From: Vicugna pacos | Taxonomy: Eukaryota; Chordata; Mammalia; Artiodactyla; Camelidae | DNA length: 64,000 bases | Reading direction: 5' to 3' | Assembly (NCBI RefSeq): GCF_048564905.1 | Contig: NC_132993.1 | Coordinates: 12,237,001 to 12,301,000 of the forward strand | The notes under the pieces: generated by a model | The model's input: only the letters and a program-made list of their open reading frames with translations | Told to the model about the DNA's origin: nothing | Database searches by the model: none | Position numbers and translations under genes: made by a program | Shown here: in pieces, positions 12,501 to 27,500 of the stretch | Position numbering within the stretch: position 1 is the stretch's first letter | Layout: the number at the start of each line of letters is the position of its first letter

Positions 12501-15500
12501 GAGCCACTGGTTCTGCCATCCTCTCCCCCACCTCCATGCAAACGGTCCTCATGGTCAACTGTGAGACTGGGTCCCTCCCAAACATACCTTCTTCCCCAGT
12601 CTCCTGGGATCTTTATTTTCTCAATCCCTCTTGTTTTCCTTTCTTTCTTTCCTCTTTCCCCCGGCAGTGGGTCACCTCTACTGAGGACCTTGGAGCCCCA
12701 GGCCTGCAATGCTTGTGAGAGGCCCAGCTGAGCAGGCGGGGCCCCTCCTCATGGCTGCTCCTGTTCCCCGGCAGGTGATCGAACTGTGCCGCCCTCTGGA
12801 CTCCCGGCTCGAACATGTGGACTTTGAGTCTCTCTTTTCCTCTCTCAGCGTCCGACACCTGCTCTGTGTTTTTGCCTCCCTGCTTCTGGAAAGGAGGGTC
12901 ATCTTCATCGCAGACAAGCTCAGGTACCAACCTTGGCTACTTCTGCTAAAGTGTTTGAACGACAGTCGGTCTCGCACTGCCTGGAATGTGCAGGGCAGTG
13001 ATTGCCTAGGACTGCAGAGGAAGCTCCTCCAAGGTAGGAGTGCAAACCAGCGGGCAGCTAAGACTGGGGATTTGTGCGGCACGCTGCTGGTGTAAAGTGA
13101 GGCGAGCCTGCACTTCTGTGCACTGCTTACCTGGTACTTGGCCTACTTTTCACGGGCTCTGCTTTGTGTTGGGCAGCCTACCACGTGCTAGAGAAACAGG
13201 TGTAAAGCACGCAGAGCTGTCCTCAGAGAGGTTTCAGTCCAGGTGGGGAATGGAGAAGTAAATCCAGTACTGTGTTGTAGAGGCGGTATGTTCTGGAGAC
13301 CAAGGAGGGTGCTTGTTCCCAGAGGAGGTGAGTTCCCTGAGTCTTAAGATGAAGAGCAGGTAGGGAGCACATTCCAGGCAAAAGGAGCTGTCTGTACAAA
13401 GGCAAGGAGACAGGGGAGGCCAAGAGCGTCACCGTCAGGAACTGCAAAGCAGCTCACTGTAGCTGAGCTGAGAGGAGAGCCAGGAAGTGGCAGGGCCCCG
13501 TCACAGGAGGGCTGCAGGGCCATGCTGGAGACCCCAGGCATAGGCAAAGGCATCTCTTCCTCTCAGTATTAAAATAAATCTCAGAGAGTCCCACACACAA
13601 ACTCATTGCCCAGTCGGATGCTCCACACCCTAATGGTCATAGTCAGTGATTGCAAAGCCCAGGTCGTATATCAAAGAAGATCCTGAAGGAGATGCAAATA
13701 GGGATTTGGATTAATTCTGAACTTAAAAAAAAAGAATTCCTGGCATTTTCATCATTTCAAAATACTGAATCAGAGCCTTCTTTGCTTCGGGACTGAGGGT
13801 ACAGATGCACGAGTCCTGGCTGCAACGCAGGAAGGGCTGGGCTGTGGGGCCTGGCTAGAGAGGGGCCAGCCAACCAGGAGAGGCAGATGAGGCCAACCCG
13901 AGAGTCCATCTGGAAAGAAGAAATGCCAAAAACACAAAAATCGAAGAACTGTGGTTTGGAAAAGAAATATGACTCCCAACTCTGGAAGACAAAAGGGAGG
14001 AAGAAGAAAAGGAAAAGAAGAATGGAAAAGACAAAATGTGTGCGAGTGGAGTCCATCAGGAGGTGTGGTGGGAAGTGGAATCCAGCCTTCTTGCCGCCAC
14101 AGCCCATCTGGTCACCTTGATGACGTTCCTCTTTGGACGGCAGCCACTTGGCTATTCCCAGACTCCTCCCACCCTGGTTTTGAGTTAGCTGTTCACTTCT
14201 AATGTCATAGTTACTTTATTCCCTGTGTTCTTCTGTCAGCTCAGGAAGCAGGCCCAGCCTCTAAGCCTGCAGCTGGTGCTGGGTGCTGGGCAGTTCTCCA
14301 AGCTCCCTGGGCACTAGGGAATTCAGACCAGAGAGTTCTCAAGGTCGGGGCCCTGGAAGCTAAGGATGAGTAATAACCCTTCAGTGACAGGGATCAGATT
14401 TCACAGTAACTATCTGTATCCTCTGGAAGCCCCAACCACCCACCACTCCCCCACCATCTTTAGTTGTAGAATTCTCAGGCTGTACTTTGGAGGAAGGAAA
14501 GTGATCTCAGAAAGGCCTAGGCAAGGAGTGGAAGGCCCAGCAGGGAGGGGGGAAATGGTCCCTTGAGGCACTTGCTTCTGGATTGAAAATGTTAGGTTCA
14601 GGAAGGGTCCAGCCTGAGAATACGTCTGAGAAGATGGGTGTGGCTGGAGAGGAGCAGGCCAGCCAGGTGTGTCCCCCACCCCGACCCAGGCTTTCTTTGG
14701 CGGGAAGAGGAACAGAAAGTATCGTCCATTTTTTTCATCAAGGTACAAAGAAAGAGAAGGTGGGAACAGAAAGGGAGGGGAGCCTCGTCAAAGACAGATG
14801 CACCCCTGAAGGGCAGCAGAGGGCACATGTCAGAGGCTCGGGGCACCATAACACCTGGGAGTGCTTATGACAAAGATGTCTGGGAAGGGTCTTGGCCCCC
14901 ACTACCTTGTCCCTGGACAGATATCTGAGCTGACAGGGCAGACTCTGGGCCCTCACACAGAGCTTCTGTAGTGAGACAACAGAACATGAAGGGACTCCAG
15001 CCCCAAAAATGGCCCCGGCCCTTCGCTGTCCTGGTTGGTTCTCCCAGCCCCTCCTCTCCTGCTCTGCGAGGAGACAGGTCACCACGGGGTCTGATTGGAG
15101 GGACTTCCTCTCCTCACCTCCCATGGTGCTTGGGATTCCATCCTGAGGGTTAGTCTCCTGGAGCAGCAAACACCTCTCAGAGGGGTGAAATGCCAGCTGT
15201 GGCCGCTGCAAGCCGTGGGCACTTGCATAGGGCGCTTACTGCCTGCTAAGTGTCTTCTTTTGCAGCAGCTGCCAGACATGGGGCACTGAGGAGATGGGAT
15301 TTCTGTAGAGGAGGAGGAGGGAGCAGTAACGTGGATAATTTTGGTGCCCTCCTTGGGTCCAGAGCCAGGCCATGCTGCACTGACTACTGTGTGTGTGCAT
15401 GCATGTGTGTATACAATACCTAAGTTACATTTTCAGACCCTTTCCAGCATTCAGACTTGCACGGCCATCTCTCATCATGCAGGAGGGGCCTTCCTGGAGT

Positions 15501-18500
15501 AGGGAGGAAGCCTGAACATGCTCAGCTGTTGGCCCTGGGTCTCCTCATTTAGGAAACAAGGGTTTGTCTGTGCCCGGCCTTTGTAGCTCTGACTTGCTAG
15601 GGCTCCGGTGTGTGTCCCCAGAGGCAGCCGTGATTCTCCTGTTACAAAGGGCTCCAAGTGTTCCATCTCTTGCCCAAAAAATTAATCTTTCCATTCAATA
15701 CAAGCCCCATGCAGACCTGAAGAGGTGGGAAAATAAAGAAAGAAGGGCCCTTAGAGCTTGGAGGCAGGAAGAGAGCGAACCTGATGAGAGTGACAGCCAT
15801 GCGACGTGAGAGCTGGCACACCGAGCGTCGCTCCTGCACCAGACTGGGCCAGGGGTTTGCCCTGCCTTCTTTCAGGATCTCAACAGCTCAGTCAGATAGG
15901 CTTTACTCATAGGAAACTAAAAGAGGTTGTCACTTTGCTCAAGGAAGCTGTCAGCGGGAGGGCTGGGATTCAGACTTGGGCAGCTGGCTCTGGAGGCCGC
16001 CGTGGTCTGGGGGTGGGGTGGGGGCAGTGTCTGGGGTGCTGTCTGTCTGCAGAAATACATCAGGAATGTCTTTTTAAAAACAAGCCATTAGGACCCCCTT
16101 CGTGCTTGGTAGTTAGGCCAGAATTGTCTCCTGAAGAAGCTAAGACATCTATGCTTTTCTCCTCAGGGCCCACCCTCCCTTCCAGCCTTTGGCCTTTCCA
16201 GCCGGGGCCCCAGTGAGGCAGGTGGACTCTTCGGAGACCCCCAGTCTCTCCCAGTTCTGGAACTCTGACTCCGTGTGCTGGGTCTCCAGGCCTCCTGGAA
16301 CTGTGCTGCTTAGTGTCTGCCCTCCCAGAAATCCTGGTCCAGAACCTGCTAAGCCCCCATTCCTGACCTAGGACGCATCCCCTTCAGGCATCCTGTGCTT
16401 TCTGCCGTGTCCCCGGGGACGACCACCTCGTCTACCCAGCTGTGAAAGATGGGGGTGTAGACTATGTAATTTCCACAGGATCCCTCCAGTTCAGATGCTC
16501 TGTGATTCTGTGAATGTGCTGCTGAGGGAAAGTCAGCCCCAAAACCAGACATCTCCCCACCCCCACCCTTAAGTGCCAGGGGATTTGATTCTGGACAGCA
16601 TGTCCCTGCTACCACTGCCTGCCTTAGAGGGATTCTAACCATGGGCACGTCGGAGCTGGTGAGAGGCTGAGGTAACTGCTCATCTCATGCCCCTCTTCAC
16701 CTTATTTGGGTTAAAGATACATATTCACCATGTGTGGATCTGCTGTCACGGGATTCCCAGGCCTCCGCTCTAGACGGCGCTCAGAAGTCAGGGGCAGCGT
16801 CTGCACCTCCTCTTGCAGCTACAGCTGCCTACTTCTGGGGGGTACTCAGCTCAGCCTTCTCTTTTGGGGTCTCTCTAACCTCAGATGTGCCCCCTCCCCT
16901 AACAGGCCCAGTAAGCCAGCACAGGAAGCCTGCTCCCATGTGAGACGGGGACCTAGCTAATGAGCACAGCGCAGCAATGCCACCGAAGAGCGTGGTGCGT
17001 GTGAAGTTAGAAAGCTGGAACCCACCTTCTCTTCCCCAGCCTGCTCCGCTTAAGGGCATTCCCTTGGGAGGAAGAAGTGGCCACTGAGTTCTGACTTATG
17101 GGAAAATAGCTATAGGGAATGGAAGTGTTTTGGGGCCAGGCTGTGACAAACAAGTGGTTGGCCCCAAGTTGTCTGACCTGGAAAAGTCTATGAAGAAAGC
17201 CTGCAGCGTAAGTTCCCGCTGGTCCTTTCATTCTCATCACCTGGCCCCACTCTCTCCAGGCTGTACGTGCACTGATTTCTAGCCCTGCTCAGAAATAGAA
17301 GCCGGCCTCTCCTGATTTCCATCTGTAGCCCCAGTATTCTCAAGGCCACAGAGCAGGGCATGAGAACAGGGCACGCCACCAACTCAGTGAGTGGCCTTGT
17401 GAGATCCCAGAGTGGACGTTAGCTTGCTTTAGGCCTGTAGTCGCTGCCATCAGTGCCCTTCCCCACCACATAATTCACTTACTCATTGTTACTAGTGCAT
17501 CTGCCCACTGCAAGAGGAAATAGCAGGGAGTTGTGGCAAATATTGCTTGAGTTATTAAAGGGTTTTAAGTTGAGCCAAAAATCTATCAAATTTAGAGTAA
17601 CATTTTTGCTCTGTTTCATCTTTAGGGTGGACATTGAGTGTTTCTTAAAACTGTCAGGCTAAAGTTTGGCAGATGGAAAAGAATTTTGTTGTGATGGCTT
17701 GTTCTGTTGTCATAACAACCCAAATAAATATTTCCCTATACCCTTTTCTTCATTTCCCTGATGATAAACATTTTGTTTTTTAGCTTATTAATTTCAGTTC
17801 CCAAAGTTTTAGCTAAATGTACAGACTAGGCTGAATAATAAAATCAGAGCTGCACATAAACAATGTGTACAGAAGTTTTAGATGGGACAAAGTTTTTAAT
17901 AGTCAAGAAATGTACTTTTTATCTTTTTGGAGTGCGTTAAGACCAGAAGCTGAATGACAGACTTCTAGCTAAGGATAAGTAGGATTAGGCGGTCCAATCT
18001 TGCTGAATAATAGAGTTTGAACCTTGGCCTTGACATGAAGTAACTACACAAATAAGTCCACATGTAGCTGTGCACCTTCATCTTGCGGGCTCCTTTGGGT
18101 TCATTTTTAACCAGTTTCTGTAAGCTTAAAAGGGGTCCCATGTCCTATCAAGAATCAGTTGCACCAGCAATGTTTGCTGTCTCAGGAAAAGGTCGGCCTT
18201 GTGAGCGTGCTCTCTCCAGGCAGGTGAGTTTGCCAAGGCCTACCTGAAAGTGGGACCCGGGGCCATCTTGCCAATAGTCTGGCATCCAGAATACAACTTC
18301 AGATGTCCTCAGAGAGGCTGACAGTTTTAGAGATACATTTAATTCAGCAAAGTCCTATGGAAAATGCAATTGTAATAGCAATAGCACAGTGCCATCAGAC
18401 TGATTACATATTGAGCATTAACTATCTATTTTGCCTGTGAACACCAAGAAGATAACATTTGAAGCAAGATTTAGACAATAGCATAACCACAAATTGCCTT

Positions 18501-21500
18501 CGACTCCAAACCCATCACTAACGGAACCGTGGGCTGGAGGCTTACTCCGGTTCCTCTCTCCGAGCCAGGTCCCTCCCAGGCTGTGCCGGCTTTGTGTGTA
18601 GTCTTTTGGGGGCTTGACTGCGGCAGCTTAAAGACTCTCCGACACTTGTATCTGCTGGTTCCTCAGAGCGAGTTATCACCATTGCTCCTCCGTCCTGTCT
18701 CCACTAATGAGCTGGAGCATTACCCTGCAGTGACAAGCCCAGGTTCTTTTCTCACCTATTTCCAGCTCCTGGCTCCTGTTTCCAGTTCCTGGCTTTCTCT
18801 CCTGTAGTTCATAGTTTGTAGATGTTAAAGCTGGAAGGACACTAAAAATTAGTCTGCTTTCTTCATGTTACAGATGAGGAAGCTGAGGCCTGGAGAAAGA
18901 CTTTAGCTGAGATCACACAGGGAGTAGCAGACTCGAGTTTTCTTTTTTTTTTTTTTAATCTATTTTTTGGCAGAGGAGAGTAGGGGGAGGTAATTAGGCT
19001 TATTTATTCTTTTATTTAATGGACGTACTGGGGATTGAACCCAGGACCTCATGCATGTTAGGCATGCACTCTACCACTGAGCTGTACCCTCCCCCTCAGA
19101 CTCAGTTTTCTTGAGGCCCAGCCTGTGCTCTTTTTAACTTGATGACATTACTTTAGAGTTTGAAAGTACAGTAATGGAAATACGGCAGCCACTGCATGCT
19201 GACACCCACCTCCCGCTAGGTCTCACCAGGCACCAGACCAGATCAGAGTTACCTATTTTCACTCATGTTCCTAGGAGTGATGCACCAAGAGACACTTTGC
19301 TTGGAACGCCAAAGCATGCTGATGCACTCATCCTCAAATTCCTGGGGTCTAACTCTGGAAACTCATTGTTTACTTTTCTGGTAGCATCTTAGAGAAAGCT
19401 CTTTGTTTGATTCTTTCTGGTTCCTAGGTGAGTTGGGAGGCTGCTGAGCATAGTAACCCCACATATGGCACAAAGGGTTAGTAGCAACCAGAACCAAAGT
19501 GTCTTATGCAGGAGAACTCTAGCACTCACAAAGTGTATCCTGATGTCTCTGGACTGATACCTCAACCCTCAGGAACCACCACCGAATAGCAAAGCATTCT
19601 GGGACCTGACCCTTCTCACCTGTGCCCATCTTTTAACCTTGTGGCCCAGCTAACCTCCCACTGGGGCATCTCCTCCCTCCCTCGCTTTTGTACAAATTGA
19701 TCACAGCTGCGGGCCCTGGCGTTCCTCTCCTCCACCCCAACTGTAATGAGAGCCAGCTGCCAGGGCTCTCTTCTTAGGACTTCCTTCAGAAACGCTGCCT
19801 CTCCTCCAACCAGCAGATACTCATTAAGGCTACAGCCAAACTTGAAGAGTCAACCTTAGCATCCCCAAAACCATGCATAGACTATTCTTGGCACATTTCT
19901 AAGAAACCACCAATCCTAGCAATGCCCACACCCCATGGAAGTTTCCTCTAACCTTCATGAGTTGGGGAATAAAATTTCATTAGGGCTACACTCAGAATAA
20001 TCCCCTCTTTTCTCATCTACCATTTATTTTGGGGGAAGAGTTGCCACTAGCTGTATTATTTGCAGAATCTGACCTTTCCTTGCAGTGTTTCAAGAGGCAG
20101 AACTTTTTTAGAACATTCGTGTGGGCTGGAGAGCAAGAGGGATGAGACCCCGCCCAGCACTGCCTGCCGGTCGTGTTGCTCCCCACGCTCTGTGCTCCAC
20201 ACGTGCCAGCTAGTAAGGCGGCAGGGGAACCAGGCGTAGGACATTGGGAACCAGCTGCAAGAGCGAATCAGACCATTGATAAAGCAAACAAACAGAAACC
20301 ACTTCTTAGGAGTAATCAAGTGGCAGCACCTACTTACATGCCAACAGGTGCCCCAGTTGAGTTGTCATTTGTACCCATCAAAACTGAATACTGTCCTTTA
20401 ACTCCCTGCCTTCCGATTGAATGAATGAATGAATGAATGAATTTCTGTAACATTTATTTACCCGCCCAGTGTATCTAGCACTGGCATTGCTTATCACTTT
20501 TTTCTAAACTTGTTCCAGCGGCCTTCCCCATCCAGCTGGTTCACACTCACCGCAGCTGACCCGGGTGGCCCCCTGGCACTGCAGGGCAGCACAGGGCTCC
20601 AGCCAGGACACACAAAGTGCCGCAGCAGCAGAGAGGCGGGAGAAACCCTCTATACTTTCTCCTTCTAGGGTTGAGGCCAAAAGAGAGCAAAAGGGCAGAA
20701 GGCCTTTTCTTTGAGTTGGGAAAAAAAGTTAAACAGATTGATTTTTCTGTTGCAGTGATTGAGAAAACCCCAAAGGCTTCTCGCTGCGCCCCTTCGTGCC
20801 TCTGTTCCTCAGCCTTTTATCTTTTACTTCCTTCCGTCTGCAGAACTCTTCCCTCCCCACCCTGCCCCCACCCTGAATGCAGAGGTTACCTTCATCTCTT
20901 ACGGCCTCGGATTCTTTAGCTGTAAAATTCAAAAGAAGATGCACTCTAAAATCTCTCCAAGTCTAAAATTCTGTAATTCTAAAACTTCCCTGGAGTCAGA
21001 AATTCTTAAACCGCAACTTTGAAATGTAAAAAAAAAGAAAGAAAGAAAGAAAAAATTCAGACACAAGTACTGCATTTTTATTCTTCTTTAGTGAATTGAC
21101 TAAAGTGAGAGTTTCACTTGCTGAAGGGACCCAGGATGACAGCATCCAGACCATCACATGATCGACGCTTTCTCCCAGTAATATTTAGGAACTTATAAAA
21201 ATGTGCTATAAAAAGAGGTGGATTTCATACACAAGGCTTCATTCAGGGAATTCCTTCTAAGGCTCTCTTTTAAGGGACTCTGTCTAGTCACTAGGAAATG
21301 AAACCCAGAATCCCAGTAAAACATGTAACATATCAAAATTCTAACTCAACCATCACTGTCTACCTGCCTCCACCCCCCAGTTCTCTAGCTCAGATCATTG
21401 GCTTCCAAGCCTTCTTACTGCAGTCTGCAATGAGAAATACATTTTACATTCAGACCCAGTGTACACCCCACATAATACACACAGATAGTTATTTACAACC

Positions 21501-24500
21501 AGGGGGAAAATGAAGCACACTCTCTTATTTTCTATTCTATTCTTTTTGTTTTTGTTGTTCTTAATGCTAATCACAACCCACTGAAATTATTTCAGGACCC
21601 ATTAATGGGTCCTGCACTAGACTCAACTCTCCTTGTTTATATGTTAACATCCTTCTAGTTTTCGAAGTCATGACCTCCCACCTATAGTCCTTGGCAGGTC
21701 CGTTTTGTAAACTGGCCAGAATACAGATTCGTCCTAAAATCAAAAAGTTTTAGAACGAAGTGAATTCATCACATTCAGGGATCTACAAATTGTAAGCAAT
21801 TCACTAGCAGTATCAACATTCTTGAATATCTGGGAGAAAGTGATGCCTTAGGAGAAAAAAGCTGCTCTGCTTTTCAGGAAGCTACCTTCAGAAGTCACTT
21901 CACCCCAAGCTGCTGGCTGAATTACTGATGTTGCTCTCCTTGGAATAAGTCCTAACTTTAGTCTGTTTCATTCTTACTCAGCTGATTAAGAAGGTATTAT
22001 GGTGACAGAAACAAAATGTTGGGAGAGCATCTTTCTTATTTTGGGGGTGATCGTTTGAAAGAAAAGGCAAGACCAAATATCAGTGAAATCTGTGGATGCT
22101 ATGCTACTAAGAGGCATTTCATGACTCCAGGGAGCATTAGGAGATTGATTATTTGCTAAGACAGAGAACAGGAAGGTTAGGAGACATGCTGATAAGTGAA
22201 CAAGATTCAGCATTACCCTTATTAGGTTAGGGGCCCCCAAATAGGGGCAGGATGGAAAAGAGCACCAGTGTAGATTTTAAAGATGTCTCAGGGGATGCTA
22301 GATTCAGAATAACTCACTAGATTCGGAGGAAGCTAAATGATTTGGGTGAGGGTCACTTTTTTTAATTGTGGTGAAATATATATAACCGTGAGATTTACCA
22401 TTTTAATCATTTTTAAGTGTACACTTCAGTGGCATTAAGTACATTCCGAGTGTTTGCAACTGTCATTACAGTCCATTTCCAGAGCTTTTTCCTGATCTCA
22501 ACTGTACCCTTCAAACAGCAGTGCACCGCTTTCCCTCCCCCAGCCCCTGCTAACCTCTGTCCTAGTTTGTCTCTATGAATTTTCCTAAGTCCCTAATATA
22601 AGTGGAATCATACAATATTTGTCTCTTTCTGCCTGGTTTAACTTACTTGCTAGCCATAGCTTTTAATCTACCTCTTTTCTCCTTAAGTAAGCAGAGCTAA
22701 GTGATTTTTTTGTAAATGGGCTCAGAAAAGTTTTATGACAGTGAGATTATAGGTGCCGGACATCACGGGAACCCAGTAAAGGAACATTAATCTATACAGA
22801 ACTCGGCTTCCTTGCAACTTTATGAAAACAGAGCACAACTATGAACAAAGGCAAACGTTCAGGAGTTGTCCTAACAAATGAAATGCTGGTTACAGGGCCC
22901 ATGCCCTGAAGATGACTCAGTACACTCACGGGAGGCTCCACTGGGCCCTCATTTTTGCTTTATTCTTACGTTTATTCTTACGTTGCTTTATTCTAACAAG
23001 CTTCTACAGTTTCCAATCCCATAGCATCCTAGAAACAGCATATTAAAGTGAGAGGAGAGGGAACTGCTTTAAGCAGACTCGCTAGCAATGAGAAATGATT
23101 GCAAGGAAGTAGAGAAATCCGGACCCACCCATCTTGGGAGCCTGCCAGTCGTCACTGTGTTGCAGCAGGTAGAACTGATGTCTAAGTGATGATCCCAGAA
23201 AATCCACCCCTTCACTCAACAAACTGAGCATGAATCCGGGCACCGTGCAAAGCGCTATGGATCATGATTAATAAGGCCCAGCGTTTGCCTATAAAAGACT
23301 ACATTATGATCATCCTTTAAGAAAGACTCCGAATATTTCTCAATGTTCTTTTTCTATGTTTTGAATTCTGGGCGAGAAGAAACTGTACATGAGTTTTACT
23401 GTTACACAGCTGAGTCATTTGGAGCGGAGGGCTGCACGTGAATGCTAAAGGACTTCCCTGTTTTCCCTCATCACACCTACGTATCTTAGGATACAAGGCA
23501 TCTTCAATAAGAGAAGGAGCTCCCATGAGAAAAGATGTTTTGGGTGTGTTGGGGGCGAGTGGGGCTTGGGGGGTGGAGTGTGAACATTTCTTTCCGTGGA
23601 CGCTGCCCACTCTGTGAGCCTGAGTGGCCCGTTCTCCACACCCTCCCTGAACCGGCCCTTTCTCCCCTCCTCTTCTCGGCTGCAGCACCCTGTCCAAGTG
23701 CTGCCACGCGATGGTGGCAGCCATCTACCCCTTCACCTGGCAGCACACTTACATCCCGGTGCTGCCACCTGCCATGATAGACATCGTGTGCTCACCGACC
23801 CCCTTCCTCATCGGGCTGCTCACCAGCTCACTGCCACTGCTCAGGGAGCTGCCACTGGAAGAGGTGAGCTCTGGGGGTGTCCCCTGTGCCCTCCCTGTGG
23901 GGAGCAGAAGCAGGGGGGAGGTGTTGGCTAAGACTCTGCAAGCAAGCGGTCAGGGGAGCAAGGGGCCCCCAAGGCTTTGTCAGTTAGCACCCCTGCTCCT
24001 CCCTTCCAAATCTGCCTCAGGAGACCCCCCCATGACTGCAGATTCCATTTCCCCTCTAAATGCCATGAACACCCACTGAGAAGGGTAGAAATCAACTTAA
24101 CCAGATTTTAAAATACGTAACCCATAAACAGTCATCTGCCCTATCCTTCTCCCCTCTACCCCTCATCGCCGAGGGAAGAAGTTATCTTTGGACTAATAAC
24201 GAAGTTGACCAAGACTGTGCTCCTACAAATAGATCCTTTTTCATATCAGTTAAAAAGACAACAACCAAAATGTTTTCAATGATCAAGTTCTGGATTTTCA
24301 AGTTAGCATCCAAAGTGAGGAAAGCCCTACTTGGAATTTCCATGGTTACTTAGTCCCAGCCCCTTTCTCTAAGTAAGTCTCTGTCCCTGTGTACTAGAAT
24401 TCCCAGCAGTCAGATGAAGACTAAATGATGCTGTGCAGTCCTGAACCCCAGGGGAGCGCCTGGCCCTGACATCCTCCCCATGTCCCCAGATTCAGCTCCT

Positions 24501-27500
24501 CTAATTGCCCAGATAGTCCTAAAGTCCCATTCAGTATCCACCTGCACACTCAGCTCTTCGAGTGTGGCTTTGTGAACTGCACCGTTTGCCCGGGTACCCT
24601 GCGATCCCTACCAGGGCTCAGTTCAGCCCATGAGTGTATGAGAGAAGGAAGCAGAGCACTCCGTCAGCCCCTGGGCACGGTCTCTGGGATGTGCTAGAAC
24701 CCGTGTTTCTAGCTGTTGGTGGAATCGTGGTGGCCATCCCGGCCCTCTGCTCATCCTCTGTCACAGCCAGTGGCCTACACTGAGGCCTGAGACTGGGCAC
24801 TTGCGTGATCCATGGGCCAGCACCCCCTTAAGTTCTGCACCCCATGCCCCTCACTTGCTTCACCCTAGTTCTGGCCCGGGGTCCCAGTGAGGAGGGAGGA
24901 AGAAGGTGCTTTATCCCAGAAGCCCAGCACCTCAGCAGAACTTGCAGGTCGGACGGGCCCAGTCCTCTGGGCCTCTCTCCTCCTACCCCACTGAGAGAAA
25001 TGACAAGGCTGCTTGTGTAGCTGGAAGGAAGCGGGGGTGCCGGGGTGGGGAGTTGCAGAGTTGCGTGAAATGGGAACAAATGGGCTCTAGCCTCTGTCAC
25101 CACCTCAGGAACCCACACACTAAAGAACAGTCTGAGAGGCTCTGCCTTAGCCCATCCAGGAACAGGGCAGGGAGTCCAGCCCGGGGCCCACACGTGTCCC
25201 GGCCTGCGGTAACAGTGTTGAAAGCATGTGTTTCTGAGGAGCCCTTTCCCCCACCTCCCCTCTTCATCACTGTGGCTACAGTGGCGATGTCTGGAAACCA
25301 CAAGTGGCCCACTCCACCCCCACCCCAGCTGCCTCTCTGGTTGCCAAGAAGGAAGAAGGCTGAGTCCATCTCTATACGCCAGATGCCCTGGTAACAATAA
25401 TAGTCCCTTTTCTTCTTCTCGTAGGTCCTTGTGGTTGACCTCGTCAACAGTCGGTTCCTCAGACAGGTGAGTAAGAAGGCCAGCCTCCCCCCACCGCTCT
25501 GTCTGTTTTCATCTCTTTGTTGTTTGGGCCTCAGCTTTCCAGCTCTGAAAAGGCTCCCGGGTGGGCTTGGGACTGAAGACAGGCTGGCGGGCTTGGGCGA
25601 TCCTTGGCCAGGGCTGGACTGAGGACAGAGAAGGAGGCAGAGGCCAAAGAGGAGAGGTTTGGACAAAGGATTGATTGGCACGTGTTCTGTCACAGAATGG
25701 TTTCCTAACAATTAGAATCTTTGTATAGGTTGTAACTATAAACACTTGTCTTTTTCAACATGCTTTTAAATAATGTTTGATAATAAATTTCATGACATAC
25801 AATATAAAGTGGAAAAAATCAGAATGCAAAATTATATACATTATTTTGCTGATCTTGTTTTTTTTTAAAGGGTAAGAACAAGAAAATATATATATAACTC
25901 TAAAAAAGATTAAAAGGAGATCTCACCAAAACATTAATGCTGGTTGTCTTCAGGTGGGAGACTGAAAGAGAGACAGATTATGAGTGATTTTAAATTGTTT
26001 TTAATACTTTCATATATTTTCTATAATGATCATAAACTATTTTCATTATCAGAGAAAGTAATACACATTTAATTTTTTATTGTCACTTGCCAGAAAGGCC
26101 TAACTGCTGTCAGATCCTGCAAAGTATCATTACATTAAGGTTTTCTGGGCATTCTGAAGGACTGCTTTTAAACTTGGAGTGGCCACTGAAAAGTTATGCA
26201 CATTAATGCCATTTTTTATCATTAATTTCATCTACTTTCACTTCCCAAAGGCCCTCCTGGTAGGCCTGTCCCCACGGCCCTCCTGCTCTGAGACCCAGAT
26301 CATAAAGCCAGCTTTGAATCGTACTGGTTATCTGCCCTGACCAACGGCCCCTGATTAAAACTAGTCACCCTTTGTGGCGGGGCGGTGGAGGGGAGGTGGC
26401 AGTGGGAATCATTTACTGAGTAACCACTAGGTGCCAGACACTTTCACAAAGTAATTGTATTGCATTTAATCTTTTTTTCCCAGCGTTAGTATTATTGACA
26501 TATAACATATGTAAGCTTAAGATGTACACAACACGATGATTTGATATATATATGTACTGAGAAATTATAACCACAATACGGTTAGTTAACACCTCCATCC
26601 CCTCACATAATTACCTTTTTTTGGTATGGCGATAAGATTTAAGATCTACACTCGTAAAAGCTTTCAAGTATATAATACAATATTGTTAACAATAGTCACC
26701 AAGTTACACATTAGATTCCCCAGAATTTCTTCACTTTATAGCTGGAAATTTGTCCACTTTGACCAACATTTCCCCATTTCCTTCACCCCCTCAGTCCCTG
26801 GTAACCAACATTCTACTCTATTTTTATGAGTTCTTTTTTTTTAGATTTCACATACAAATGAGAACTCACAGGATTTATTTTTTGCTGTCTGATCTGCTTC
26901 ACTTAACATAATGCTCTCAGGGTCTTCCATGTTATCAGAAAAGGTGATATTTCCTTCTTTTATGGCTAAATAATATTCCATTGTGTGTATGTGTGTGTAT
27001 ATATATACATGTTTATAAAAATGTCTATTCATGTCCTTTGCCTATTTTTTTTCTATTGAGTTATATGAGTGCCTTATGTATTTTGAATAGTAACCCCTTA
27101 TCAGATAAATGACTTACAAATGTGTTCCCCATTCTGTAGGTGCCTTTTCAGTTTGTTGGTTGTCCTGCTGTGCAGAAGCGTTTTAGTGTGACGTATTCTC
27201 GCTTGTTTATTTTTGCTTTTGTGGCTTGTGCTTTTGGTGTCATATCCAAAAAAACTATTGCCAAAATCACTGTCAAGTAGCTTGTCACCTGTGTTTTCTT
27301 CCAATAGTTTTACAGTTTCCGGTCTTACATTTAAATCTTTAATCTGTTTTTTTCAATCCACATAATTTTTGTGAGTGTTACATGATAGGGGTCCAATTTC
27401 ATTCCTTTGTATATGGATGACCAGTTTTCCCAACAACATTTATTTAAGAGACTGTCCTTTCTCCACTGAATATTTAGCTCTCTTGTCAAATATTATTTGG

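Larger units (their letters stand above)
12924..23685 (+). other. DENND2A: DENND2A intron, longest in the window
   Basis: A 10.8-kb intron. It holds L2 (13105-13420), a MIR (about 15880-15990), a MIR carrying a SINE (18825-19140), simple repeats at 20417 and 21028, an L1M 3' end (22358-22645) and a short L2-like piece near 23208-23285. The stretches 13420-15880, 16000-18820, 19140-20416 and 21060-22350 show no recognised element or gene. Confidence 0.75.

Noticed and set aside
25097-25711. 204-codon and overlapping 189-codon open frames on the - strand
   Set aside because: They cross the boundary of a real DENND2A exon in antisense, with no recognisable domain or repeat relation.
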